Assembly: GCA_030427835.1 (NCBI GenBank)
Contig: JAUICN010000010.1
Span: 62,001-126,000, forward strand
DNA: 64,000 bases
Reading direction: 5' to 3'
From: Polyangia bacterium
GTDB taxonomy: Bacteria > Myxococcota_A > Polyangia > Polyangiales > JAUICN01
The notes beneath the pieces are model-generated. The model searched no databases and was not told the origin of the DNA. It worked only from the letters and a program-made list of their open reading frames with translations. The translations under genes and the position numbers were made by a program. This document shows, piece after piece, positions 38,963-47,427 of the stretch. How positions within the stretch are numbered: position 1 is the first letter of the stretch; each line of letters opens with the position of its first letter.

Positions 38963-40657
38963 CTAGTTGTCGAAGGGTCGTATCACCGTTGCCTGGATCC
39001 TGTACTGAGTATCGTAGGATCCCGTCGTGATCCAAGTTCGTGGGGCTTGTTGTCCCGGTTCGATTTCCGCAATGATGGGCGAAAGGTCTTCCACCAGGGT
39101 GGTGATGCTGCTGCTCTGGGAAGGGTAGCGCGTGGACGTTTTTGTCCCAGTGAACTTCAGAGAGATGTTTTGACCGGGCATTCCGCGTGCTTGAAAGGTG
39201 TACTCGACCTGTGAAGCTTTGCCGTTTTGCACGTCCACGGGATCACGCCAGATGGCAACTTCGCCTGCGGGCGTATGCCCTACCTCAAGCCCTAGGTTCA
39301 AGGTCCACTGGGGCTGATCCGTATTCTTGTTGCCCCACAGGCCACCCCACTTGTCGACAACTGCACCCTTGGTCGGCGTAATGCTGTGCACCTTGATGAC
39401 GAGGTCGGTGGGCTTGGCACCAGGAATGAGCTTGGTTTTGGTTACACAAGCATAGGTGGGTGCACCGCGAAGCACCGCAAAGATGGGGATATAGTCTACT
39501 CCGTCCACAGCCGAACCCCAGGACGTCTTAATCGACTCGTAATCGGTTTGTTGGAGCGCTTGGTCGTTCCTAGGAGTCACGCCATAGCCCTGCACGTTGA
39601 CGGATACAGCGTTGCGCTGCCTCAAGAACTCCAGGCTCACACCTACACCACCGGAACCACCGGTTGTGGGACTACCTTGGCCTAGACACTCCACATTCTT
39701 AGCCCATCGTTCCTGTGCCTGATTTCGTTGTGCCTGGTAGCTAGCGACATCCGATTGCAGTTGTTTGTAGATCGTATCGCTTTCGAGATCTTTGAGTTGC
39801 ACGCCCGCACGAACTTGGTCGTTTCGGTAGCCGTTTAGTCTAGTTACCGCTTCTTTGTGGAGAGTTTCAAATTTGTTCACGAGTGTGTCGTACCGATCGA
39901 CGGCAGCCTGGGTGCAATCGATGGAGATGTTTTGAACGCCATCTCCAAACGAGGCGGCGGCCTTGAGGTTGATAGTCGTGTCTTCCGTAGAAAGAACCGT
40001 TCGAAAGCCAGCTCCGTACATGATCTCTTCCACAATGTAGGCGGCGTCGTTCGTAATCTCGTTCAGTTTGTAGTGGGAGGACGCATCAAATCGAACTGTA
40101 TGACTCATATAGAGCGCGTCCGTGAAGGCCGTTTGTACTTTACCACTGTAGACAGCGGACACGTTGGCACTCCACTTTTGCCCCGCACCGCTAAAGAGCG
40201 CTTTGGCGGTGGTGGTGTCGGTGACGTTTTCAGTATTCACACGGACTCGATTGAGCTGCACGGTGCGGGTGGGCCCGTCGATGACCGTGGGTGTACCGCT
40301 CAAGGTACTAATCTTCTGGAAATTGGAATCGAGCATCACTCCCAGGTAGTCGATGTCCAGGGGAAGGCCTTCGTGGAGGGGCACGAGAATAGGTGGAGTT
40401 TGGTAAGCGTGCAGCTCTTCACCCGCCACACAGGGGGACTCGATGCCCACGATTTGACCTTGATCGTACTCGTTGGGGTTTTCGTCCTGTGGGTCCTGGG
40501 TGTAGTCATAAACAGGGGTCTCTTGACAACCCAGGGCGACGATGGAGGCAAGCGTAAGGCCAAGGGCACCCGATCCCAGTTGCCGGCCGACTCGGTTCCG
40601 ACGAGCGTGATTCCGGCTCAGTTTATTCAGGGGGGATGGGTACGAACTACTTTCCAT
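38963..40657 (-). CDS. candidate cholesterol-dependent-cytolysin-like (CDC/MACPF superfold) lipoprotein B
   Basis: TPPILVPLHEGLPLDIDYLGV (compare CDC RPTILMVKRKPININIDLPGL); AYIVEEIMYGAGFRTVLSTEDT (compare VSNVAYGRTIYVKLETTS); GGSGGVGVSLEFLRQRNAVSVNVQGYGVTP (compare PISYTSVFLKDNSVAAV); lipobox IVALGC. Confidence 0.6.
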   Translation of the reverse strand: MESSSYPSPLNKLSRNHARRNRVGRQLGSGALGLTLASIVALGCQETPVYDYTQDPQDENPNEYDQGQIVGIESPCVAGEELHAYQTPPILVPLHEGLPLDIDYLGVMLDSNFQKISTLSGTPTVIDGPTRTVQLNRVRVNTENVTDTTTAKALFSGAGQKWSANVSAVYSGKVQTAFTDALYMSHTVRFDASSHYKLNEITNDAAYIVEEIMYGAGFRTVLSTEDTTINLKAAASFGDGVQNISIDCTQAAVDRYDTLVNKFETLHKEAVTRLNGYRNDQVRAGVQLKDLESDTIYKQLQSDVASYQAQRNQAQERWAKNVECLGQGSPTTGGSGGVGVSLEFLRQRNAVSVNVQGYGVTPRNDQALQQTDYESIKTSWGSAVDGVDYIPIFAVLRGAPTYACVTKTKLIPGAKPTDLVIKVHSITPTKGAVVDKWGGLWGNKNTDQPQWTLNLGLEVGHTPAGEVAIWRDPVDVQNGKASQVEYTFQARGMPGQNISLKFTGTKTSTRYPSQSSSITTLVEDLSPIIAEIEPGQQAPRTWITTGSYDTQYRIQATVIRPFDN

Positions 40658-40810
40658 GGGTGACTCCTCTAAAGCTGATTTGCACTGCACAGGCTGGCGC
40701 TGCGAACTCTCCGAATACCTATGCAAGACGCGATCCAACAAGCTTCTATTTCTGAGAAGATAAAAAAACTAAGTAAATTCAAGGAATATGCTCTGCAAGA
40801 TCCACCTAAG

Positions 40811-40831
40811 TGGCACAGATCGGCACAGTTC
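40811..40831. promoter_or_regulatory. TGGCACAGATCGGCACAGTTC direct half-sites upstream of the 38963-40657 gene
   Basis: Shares TGGCACA and GGCACAGTTC with the 38837 site. Confidence 0.4.
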
Positions 40832-40869
40832 GCTGGAGCCTGGAGCGCTCGCCGTTCCAAATTGGAGCA

Positions 40870-42435
40870 TTAGTTGTTCCAAGCTCGGGAATAGGACAAG
40901 GCCACACACCGACTTGCCACCACCGGGTCTGTGGAGCTTGAAACGCCTACGGGACCCGCTCCCACAACCCGGGTTGGCGCTTGAGTTGTGGGTTGGGCTA
41001 ATGCCGACAAATCTCTAGCTAGACACTGCCAATAAGTATTGTGGTGGTGCACTGCGATCGTGACTTTGCACAGATCGGCGAGGCCGTTCACGCAAAGCTC
41101 GTGGAGTACTTGCGGCTCCTCTTTCTTTTCTCCTTCTTCAGTCTTCTCTGATTCTAAAGAAGCTTGTTTTTTTTCATGGGAAACCAGTCCTGCCCAGAGG
41201 TATTCAGTCTGGAGCTGGGGCAGAAATATGGGAGGAGCAAACACCATGGACATCCCCTCCTGCTTGATGTCCACTTCGGGCTGGTATCGGTAACCTGTGA
41301 TCGTTACCACCTCCCGAACCAGGAACTGGTTATTCAGTGTTCGGGTGGTTTGGGCGAGGGGGTGCCGAATGGCGGTGGAAACCGTACCTGCCAGTTTTGC
41401 TCCAGATAGGCTCTCTGGATCCAGGCCTGCAGGAAGTTCAAGTGACAGGGCAACCATGTCGAAATGGGAGTTCGGTGGCAGCTGGATTGCTTCTGTGCTC
41501 TCGCTGTTTTGCTGGGTCGGCGTTCTGTTTTCCGGGGCCACCTGTCGGAGAATACTGGACCACCAGATCATCGAGGTAGATAGGTCAGCAATCCGCGTGT
41601 TGGACATGTATTCGCCCTGCTCCACAGCGCCCTTGCGCAAGAGACGATACCAAAATTCCCCTGCATCACGCCTATCCCGCGATTTTTCGTGATCAAACTT
41701 GTTGTCCAACACAACCGGCAGATTGACTTCCCGAATCGCAGATTCGATAGTTTCCAGTTCATGGGCAGGGACCTGGCGACCACCAAGGGTCAACGAATCA
41801 ACGGCGGGACTCCCATGGCTCCGGGATTGGAAGTATGCCAGCAACACTTTTGCGTCGGCATCTTCTATGCTTGTCAGTACGTTTGAGGGTGAGTTGTCGT
41901 TTTCGCCGTTCCTACCGTTGCCGGTGGATGTCACTCCATTCTCGTACGTGTACCCGGACCAGCTAGGGTGAGGGAACACGTCTTGGACGGGCAATACCAA
42001 CGGCTTTCCGCCGTCGACGTTAGGAAAATACACCCAGAGGTAGGGAAGGGAGGTTCGCAATGTGCCTTTCCAGTCCAGGATGGTGCTGTGAGTGGCCATT
42101 GCGGTCGCCAATCCATTCTGGAGTTCCGTGGTCACCAAAAAAGCGGTCCCGAGCAGTTCTGGAACTTCACCATTTGTGGAAACGGTCGGGAATGAGCCCT
42201 CCGCGACCAGCGTTTGCGCCGCTGGAACAAATTCTGGCCGCTGCTTGGTGGCGAATACCAATCCAAGCGATGGGACCTCCGCTTCTGCTATTGAGATCGT
42301 GCCCTTAGATATTCGGGTGTGACGAGCCGCGGGAGCGTCGCAGGCGGTGAGGCCAATGGTAAGGCCGGCAGCGAGACTGGCGGTTAGGGCGAGACCTTGG
42401 AGAAAGCGGGAGGTGGGTACGGGTAGTCGGCTCAT
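40870..42435 (-). CDS. hypothetical lipoprotein adjacent to the CDC-like pair
   Basis: MSRLPVPTSRFLQGLALTASLAAGLTIGLTACDAP signal/lipobox; no recognised domain. Confidence 0.65.
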   Translation of the reverse strand: MSRLPVPTSRFLQGLALTASLAAGLTIGLTACDAPAARHTRISKGTISIAEAEVPSLGLVFATKQRPEFVPAAQTLVAEGSFPTVSTNGEVPELLGTAFLVTTELQNGLATAMATHSTILDWKGTLRTSLPYLWVYFPNVDGGKPLVLPVQDVFPHPSWSGYTYENGVTSTGNGRNGENDNSPSNVLTSIEDADAKVLLAYFQSRSHGSPAVDSLTLGGRQVPAHELETIESAIREVNLPVVLDNKFDHEKSRDRRDAGEFWYRLLRKGAVEQGEYMSNTRIADLSTSMIWWSSILRQVAPENRTPTQQNSESTEAIQLPPNSHFDMVALSLELPAGLDPESLSGAKLAGTVSTAIRHPLAQTTRTLNNQFLVREVVTITGYRYQPEVDIKQEGMSMVFAPPIFLPQLQTEYLWAGLVSHEKKQASLESEKTEEGEKKEEPQVLHELCVNGLADLCKVTIAVHHHNTYWQCLARDLSALAQPTTQAPTRVVGAGPVGVSSSTDPVVASRCVALSYSRAWNN

Positions 42436-42549
42436 GGTGGTTCTCTTCAAAGCAATTTGTGGGCCAATGATTTTTGGGGGAGTTTTCTGTGTTTTGGCAC
42501 GTGATTCTGGGAACCCGGAGCGCTCTAGGTTCCGTTTTTCGGTCTGATC

Positions 42550-42565
42550 TGTGCCAGGTGGCACA
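42550..42565. promoter_or_regulatory. perfect inverted repeat TGTGCCA-GG-TGGCACA upstream of the 40870-42435 gene
   Basis: 16-bp site, both arms match. Confidence 0.55.
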
Positions 42566-42624
42566 TTCAGCGACGGCCGGGTGGGGGTTGTGGACCCGTG
42601 TTGTACGGAGGAAAGGGGTCTCTT

Positions 42625-44562
42625 CTACCCATCTCCTCCGGCTGCTGGGGCGGTTTTGGTGACGCTGCAGGTTCCTCCTGATTGGCAGTTGGGGCCGTCG
42701 CAGCCCAGGAGTACGGGTGGGTCGACGTCGCAGTCGGAATCGCGGATGCCGCAGCGGGTGTCGCAGTCGCAGCGGAGGCCGTCGCCGTAGTCGTGGGGGT
42801 TGCAGTTCCAGCCGGCGGGGGAACGGCCCTGGGTATCTTCGCAGAGGCCGGCGGTGTTGCACTCCAGGGAAAGGTAGTAGCAGCCGTTGGGCGCCGTGTT
42901 GTTGCCGTTTCCGTAGCAGTCCGGGTCGGGCGCGCCGCAGTCGCAATCGCAGCCGTCGTTGCCGCCGAACGCACCCACGCAGCTCCAGTTGGACGGGGAG
43001 GAGGGCTGGGTGCAGATGCCTGCGGTGCTGCAGACCTGGCCTGACGAGCAGCCGAACGTCGGCTTTGTTCCGTCACAATCCGGGTCGGGGGCGCCGCAAT
43101 CGCAATCGCAGGTGCTGCCGTCGTTGTAGCGGTTGGCGCCGCAGCGGGTCCACTCGGGGGGCACGCCGGCGGGGGTTTCGGGGTCCTTGCACAGGCCCTC
43201 CTCACAGGTGGAGTTGGCGTAGCGGCAGCGCAGGACTCGCTGGCCTTCCTTGGCGCAATCCGGATCCACGGCACCGCACTCGCAGTGGCAGCCATCGCCG
43301 GTATCGTAGGTGGCGATGCCGCAGGCGCTGGTTTTCCAGCCCTCGGGGGTGTTGTCCACGGGCTCGGGGCAGTCCTCGGGGCAGGTGGCCCGCTCGCCCG
43401 GGTCGCAGTAGGCGTTTCCGCAGACTTCGTCAGGGCAGTCTTCAGGCGATGTGGTGTGGGTCTCGGGGTAGACACACTCACCGTCGTTTACCATGGCCGG
43501 ACGATTGCACAGGAGTTGGCTTGTCCACTGGCGAGCGTCGCACAGGGCGTTTTTTGCCACCTCCCAGCGGATCACGGTTTCACCGGGCAACCTGCCGCCA
43601 TCGTTGGGGACGTTGGCGACCCGGGCGCAACCACAGGTGCCGTCGTAGGCGTAGTCCGCAAAGCCGGCGGCCACTTCGCCCACCAGCTTTCCCTCGGAAT
43701 TGAACAGGCCCGAACCTGAGTTGGCCTTGAAGGTATCGGTATTGACCAGGAAGTAGTCAGGCTCATTGGAGCGGGCGCTGAGTACCTTGCCGTTGCCGTA
43801 TTTCATGGGGATGCCGCTTGGGAACCCCATGACGTGCACTTCCTCACCGGACCTGGGGCGGGTGGAGACATCCGCGACCTCGGCGGGTTTTAAGGGCAGC
43901 TCCACCGGGCGGTCCAGCTGGGCGATGGCGTAGTCGATGAGCAGGCCGTTCGTTTCCTGGGGGGTACCCTTGTCGTCGGTTTGGTTGAAGTTGGTGACCC
44001 ACTTGCGGCAGCCGTACACGTTTTCAGCGGGAACCTTGAGGTCGTAGGGGCCCTGGGCGTTTTCGTCGTAGTGCACCCCAAAAACGAATACGGTACTGGA
44101 GTTGCAACCACCGATGGCGCAGTGGCCAGCGGTGAGCACCAGGTCGTGGTCGATGAGCGTGCCGGAGCAATGGCCTAGGATGGGCTGATCGCGAAAGGCC
44201 TCCCCGGCACAAAGGGGGCCACGGGGGGCGCCGGGGGGCGCGCTGTCGGGCCAAAGGCTCCCTTCGTACCCTTCTTTCAGGGCGTAGAGGGCGCTGGAGC
44301 TGAACCGCACATATTCGTCGTCGGTGGTGAAATCCAGCATGTGGGGCTGGGTGAGCAGGGCAATACTCTGTTCGGCGATGGGTTTGAACAGGGCACGGCT
44401 GCCCTCCAGGCGAAAGATCTCACGGCGATCATCTCGGCCGTACACGATGGCCTGGCGTGTGCTGCCGCTGCGCACACCGCAGTTGGCCCCACCACCGATG
44501 ACGCCAGGCTTGCATCCAACAAATAGGCCCGCGGTAAGTAGGACTGCAGCGGCGAGCACCAT
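42625..44562 (-). CDS. secreted trypsin-like peptidase with C-terminal CDCGxxDPDC repeats (start approximate)
   Basis: CSGTLIDHDLVLTAGHC, DYAIAQLDRPVEL, FKANSGSGLFN; several repeats of WxC...DG.(T/G)CDCDCGAPDPDC. Confidence 0.85.
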   Translation of the reverse strand: MVLAAAVLLTAGLFVGCKPGVIGGGANCGVRSGSTRQAIVYGRDDRREIFRLEGSRALFKPIAEQSIALLTQPHMLDFTTDDEYVRFSSSALYALKEGYEGSLWPDSAPPGAPRGPLCAGEAFRDQPILGHCSGTLIDHDLVLTAGHCAIGGCNSSTVFVFGVHYDENAQGPYDLKVPAENVYGCRKWVTNFNQTDDKGTPQETNGLLIDYAIAQLDRPVELPLKPAEVADVSTRPRSGEEVHVMGFPSGIPMKYGNGKVLSARSNEPDYFLVNTDTFKANSGSGLFNSEGKLVGEVAAGFADYAYDGTCGCARVANVPNDGGRLPGETVIRWEVAKNALCDARQWTSQLLCNRPAMVNDGECVYPETHTTSPEDCPDEVCGNAYCDPGERATCPEDCPEPVDNTPEGWKTSACGIATYDTGDGCHCECGAVDPDCAKEGQRVLRCRYANSTCEEGLCKDPETPAGVPPEWTRCGANRYNDGSTCDCDCGAPDPDCDGTKPTFGCSSGQVCSTAGICTQPSSPSNWSCVGAFGGNDGCDCDCGAPDPDCYGNGNNTAPNGCYYLSLECNTAGLCEDTQGRSPAGWNCNPHDYGDGLRCDCDTRCGIRDSDCDVDPPVLLGCDGPNCQSGGTCSVTKTAPAAGGDG

Positions 44563-44734
44563 CGTGCTGAACGGTGCTTTGTCGACCAAGCACCATGGCG
44601 AAACCAGGGCCCGCGGGTTGCGTCCTGTGCTTGTACTACTCACCGTTGTTGTAGTGTAGCAGCAATTTTCCTTCCCATGTGCAGCCACGTGGGCGTCACC
44701 GGTTCCTGTCCCTGGGGAACTTGTTCGGTGTATT

Positions 44735-46030
44735 GTGGTTGGAATGGCGCGGGGCATGGGTTTTGCTGTGAAACGTTTAGGAGCAATGGCTAGCAAAGAG
44801 CAAATTGTGGGCCAGGTGGCCCGGTCCCAAGCATGGGCTGCACTTTTGGTGCTTGGCATGCTGTTGGGTTCATTGCTGCTTTCGGGGTGTAAGCGCGGCG
44901 ATTGCGGTGCCCTGGATGGGGAATGTTGCCCTGGTGGGCTCTGTGGCAAGGAACTTACCTGTGATTTGGTGAACTTCTTCTGCATCCCGGAATCCACGTC
45001 CACTGCCTGTGGTACTGAGGGAAAAGCCTGCTGTGAGAACGGGACCTGTGTGGGTGTGGGGCTGGACTGTACCGATGGACAGTGTGTGGCCCGCTGTGGC
45101 GACCCGGGTGTGCCGTGCTGTGCCAACGAGACATGCGGGTCAGGGCTCAGCTGCCAAAGTGGGGTCTGCTTTCCCCCTCCGGGGACCTGCGAGGGTGAGA
45201 ACAGTTGCACCGGGTGCGTGGATGCCCGCTGCGGGTGGTGCACCGTGGCCGGCAGCAGTACGCGCAAGTGTGTTCGCGGGGCGATTCACGGCCCTTCCAC
45301 GGCCGACACCTGCGCACGATGGGACTTTGGGGATACCCGGTCCTGCGGCTTGCCAGACGGGTACTGTGGCTCCCAATCGCTGCAAAACCGCAATGGTGAG
45401 GGTGTTTCGTCCGCGGATGCCTGCGCGCCTTGCACCAAGGTGACCCCGGGTGGAGATATGAAATGCGGTTGGTGTGACGGGGTGTGCCGATTGGGGCTTG
45501 AATACGGCCCATTGGGTGCCCTGTGCAACGACTGGCGCACGGAACCCGAGCAATGCTGCGAACAACTGAGCGGCTGTGACGCCTGCACGGAATGGACACC
45601 CTGCGGCTACTGTGCTGCGAGCGCGCTCTGTGGGTACGACTTGGGTGGGTCGGGCTCAAGCAGTAGCAATAACCTGCAATGTGACAGTTCCTCCTGGGAA
45701 ACCAGCCCAAGCCGCTGCTCCACCATTGTGGACCCGGACGACGGCACCGACCCCCAATGCAACACCGCCAGCACCTGCTCGGAGTGTTCGTCTCTACTTT
45801 GCGACTGGTGCGACAACGGCGCGGGCGGAGGTTCCTGTAGGACAGAGGACACCTGCCCATCCAATATGCCCGCCGTCACCTTTTGCCCACGCTGCTACAC
45901 CACCAGCACTTGCAACGACTGCCAAAACCTCGATGGATGCACCTGGTGCGACGGCCTTGTGCGTGAATGCGTGACCACCAGCAACTCCTGCCCCACCGGC
46001 TCCTCCCCTGTCAGCGCCTGCGGCAGCTAG
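44735..46030 (+). CDS. Cys-rich lipoprotein with PSI-like repeats
   Basis: LLLSGC lipobox; CTGCVDARCGWC, CDACTEWTPCGYC, CSECSSLLCDWC, CNDCQNLDGCTWC. Confidence 0.75.
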   Translation: MVGMARGMGFAVKRLGAMASKEQIVGQVARSQAWAALLVLGMLLGSLLLSGCKRGDCGALDGECCPGGLCGKELTCDLVNFFCIPESTSTACGTEGKACCENGTCVGVGLDCTDGQCVARCGDPGVPCCANETCGSGLSCQSGVCFPPPGTCEGENSCTGCVDARCGWCTVAGSSTRKCVRGAIHGPSTADTCARWDFGDTRSCGLPDGYCGSQSLQNRNGEGVSSADACAPCTKVTPGGDMKCGWCDGVCRLGLEYGPLGALCNDWRTEPEQCCEQLSGCDACTEWTPCGYCAASALCGYDLGGSGSSSSNNLQCDSSSWETSPSRCSTIVDPDDGTDPQCNTASTCSECSSLLCDWCDNGAGGGSCRTEDTCPSNMPAVTFCPRCYTTSTCNDCQNLDGCTWCDGLVRECVTTSNSCPTGSSPVSACGS

Positions 46031-46121
46031 CTCACCCTGCCCCCGACGCTGCCGCCAACGCTGGCCCTCACGCCGCGCCAGCACACGCGCGGCACACCCG
46101 CGCCCACAAACGCCCCCTAAA

Positions 46122-46136
46122 AACGACCCAGGGTCG
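46122..46136. promoter_or_regulatory. ACGACCC-A-GGGTCGT palindrome in an intergenic region
   Basis: Perfect 7-bp arms around a central A. Confidence 0.35.
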
Positions 46137-46402
46137 TGAGATCGACAATGATTTCATGGATCTCACTTTTTCCCGGGGAGCATGTTTTCAAAACTACCCG
46201 GGCTTGTGCACTTGAGATGCTTCCCGTGGCAAGATTTGGGATTTGCCCTAGGGCAACATTTGAGCAAACGATTTCATGACTGAAATTGTTGATGTTTTTG
46301 ATGGATCTTGCCTGATGTGGTGGATCAGGAGCGACGTCACACAGCACTGTCCGTTTCCTGTTGTGGCTGGGGTGTGGGGACTCCGTTTTCAACCACGGAA
46401 AG

Positions 46403-47416
46403 ATGAATGCTCGATTCCGAGGGTGGGTATGGAAATTGCTTATGAATCTCATCATGCAGTCCCCCCATCACAAACCTTGGATGACGCGTTGGGTCTTCCT
46501 CGCGCTGGCGTTGCCTGGGGCATTTTTGTCTGGAGCCACATTCCTCGGGGGGTGTGCCCAGGGGGCCGAGGTGGAACCTTTTGTGTTTGAGCCCCAGGGC
46601 ACAGGAGATAGTGGCCTTACCGACGCAAGCGACTCGGGATCCTTTGTTTGCGCTGCCAACACACACCACTACTGCGGTTCGGTCTGCGTGGAGAACCAGG
46701 AAAACACCCCCGACGTGGGATGTGCCCAGGGTTGCGGTACCCCCTGCCCCACGGGTTTGGAAGGTGAGCACGCCTACTGCACTCCCGAGGGATTGTGTGA
46801 AACCAGCGCAAACCTTTGCAGCGATCTGGGCTACGAGTGCGGTGAACAAACCGACCAGGCAGGCAACTCCATTTCATGTGGCGGATGTGGAGAAAACGGC
46901 CTTTGCTCAAGCTCAGGCCAGTGTGTGTACTGCACCGACGAGTTTGGTGACTCCAGCTCCATGGTGACTGCCTCCCTGCTGGGAAGCATCAACGACAAGG
47001 ACTACCGTGAAAACGGCAAACACAAGGAAGACCCCATTGTGGTTCAACCGCGCGTTGTCGCAGGTTCCTCACGCTGGTTTGTGGTGGATGTGCAAGATGG
47101 GGGCGATTGGTCCAAGCCTCACCCCACCCTTGAGATGGCCGGACCCGCGGGCTACGAGCTCGCTGTCTTTGTGGACTGCCCAGCCGGTTCGGCGCGCCCG
47201 GAATGCGGAAATGCAAGAACCGTCGACCACCAAGATCCTAACGGGATCTCCCACAAGGGCTGTGAAACCGACTCAGGACAATACGGAAGTGCCCTACTGG
47301 AAATGGCCTACACCTGCCAAGGTTCCAACGACGCCCGCGTGTTCATACGCGTCACCCGCGATAGCGAGACCATTCCCATGTGCTCCGGAATGCATCTTTC
47401 CATGTACGCTTGGTAA
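46403..47416 (+). CDS. Cys-rich secreted protein (start uncertain)
   Basis: Hydrophobic signal ending FLGGCAQG, Cys-rich N-terminal half. Confidence 0.65.
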   Translation: MNARFRGWVWKLLMNLIMQSPHHKPWMTRWVFLALALPGAFLSGATFLGGCAQGAEVEPFVFEPQGTGDSGLTDASDSGSFVCAANTHHYCGSVCVENQENTPDVGCAQGCGTPCPTGLEGEHAYCTPEGLCETSANLCSDLGYECGEQTDQAGNSISCGGCGENGLCSSSGQCVYCTDEFGDSSSMVTASLLGSINDKDYRENGKHKEDPIVVQPRVVAGSSRWFVVDVQDGGDWSKPHPTLEMAGPAGYELAVFVDCPAGSARPECGNARTVDHQDPNGISHKGCETDSGQYGSALLEMAYTCQGSNDARVFIRVTRDSETIPMCSGMHLSMYAW

Positions 47417-47427
47417 GCCTACGAACC

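Noticed and set aside
38837-42565. Sigma-54 promoters based on TGGCAC
   Set aside because: No TTGC element at the required distance from the GG in any of the three sites
42717-43703. Long plus-strand Arg/Ser-rich ORF
   Set aside because: Antisense to the convincing Cys-rich protease; composition typical of a shadow frame
46122-46136. ACGACCC-A-GGGTCGT as a strong operator call
   Set aside because: Single short palindrome with no second copy found; listed only as a low-confidence feature
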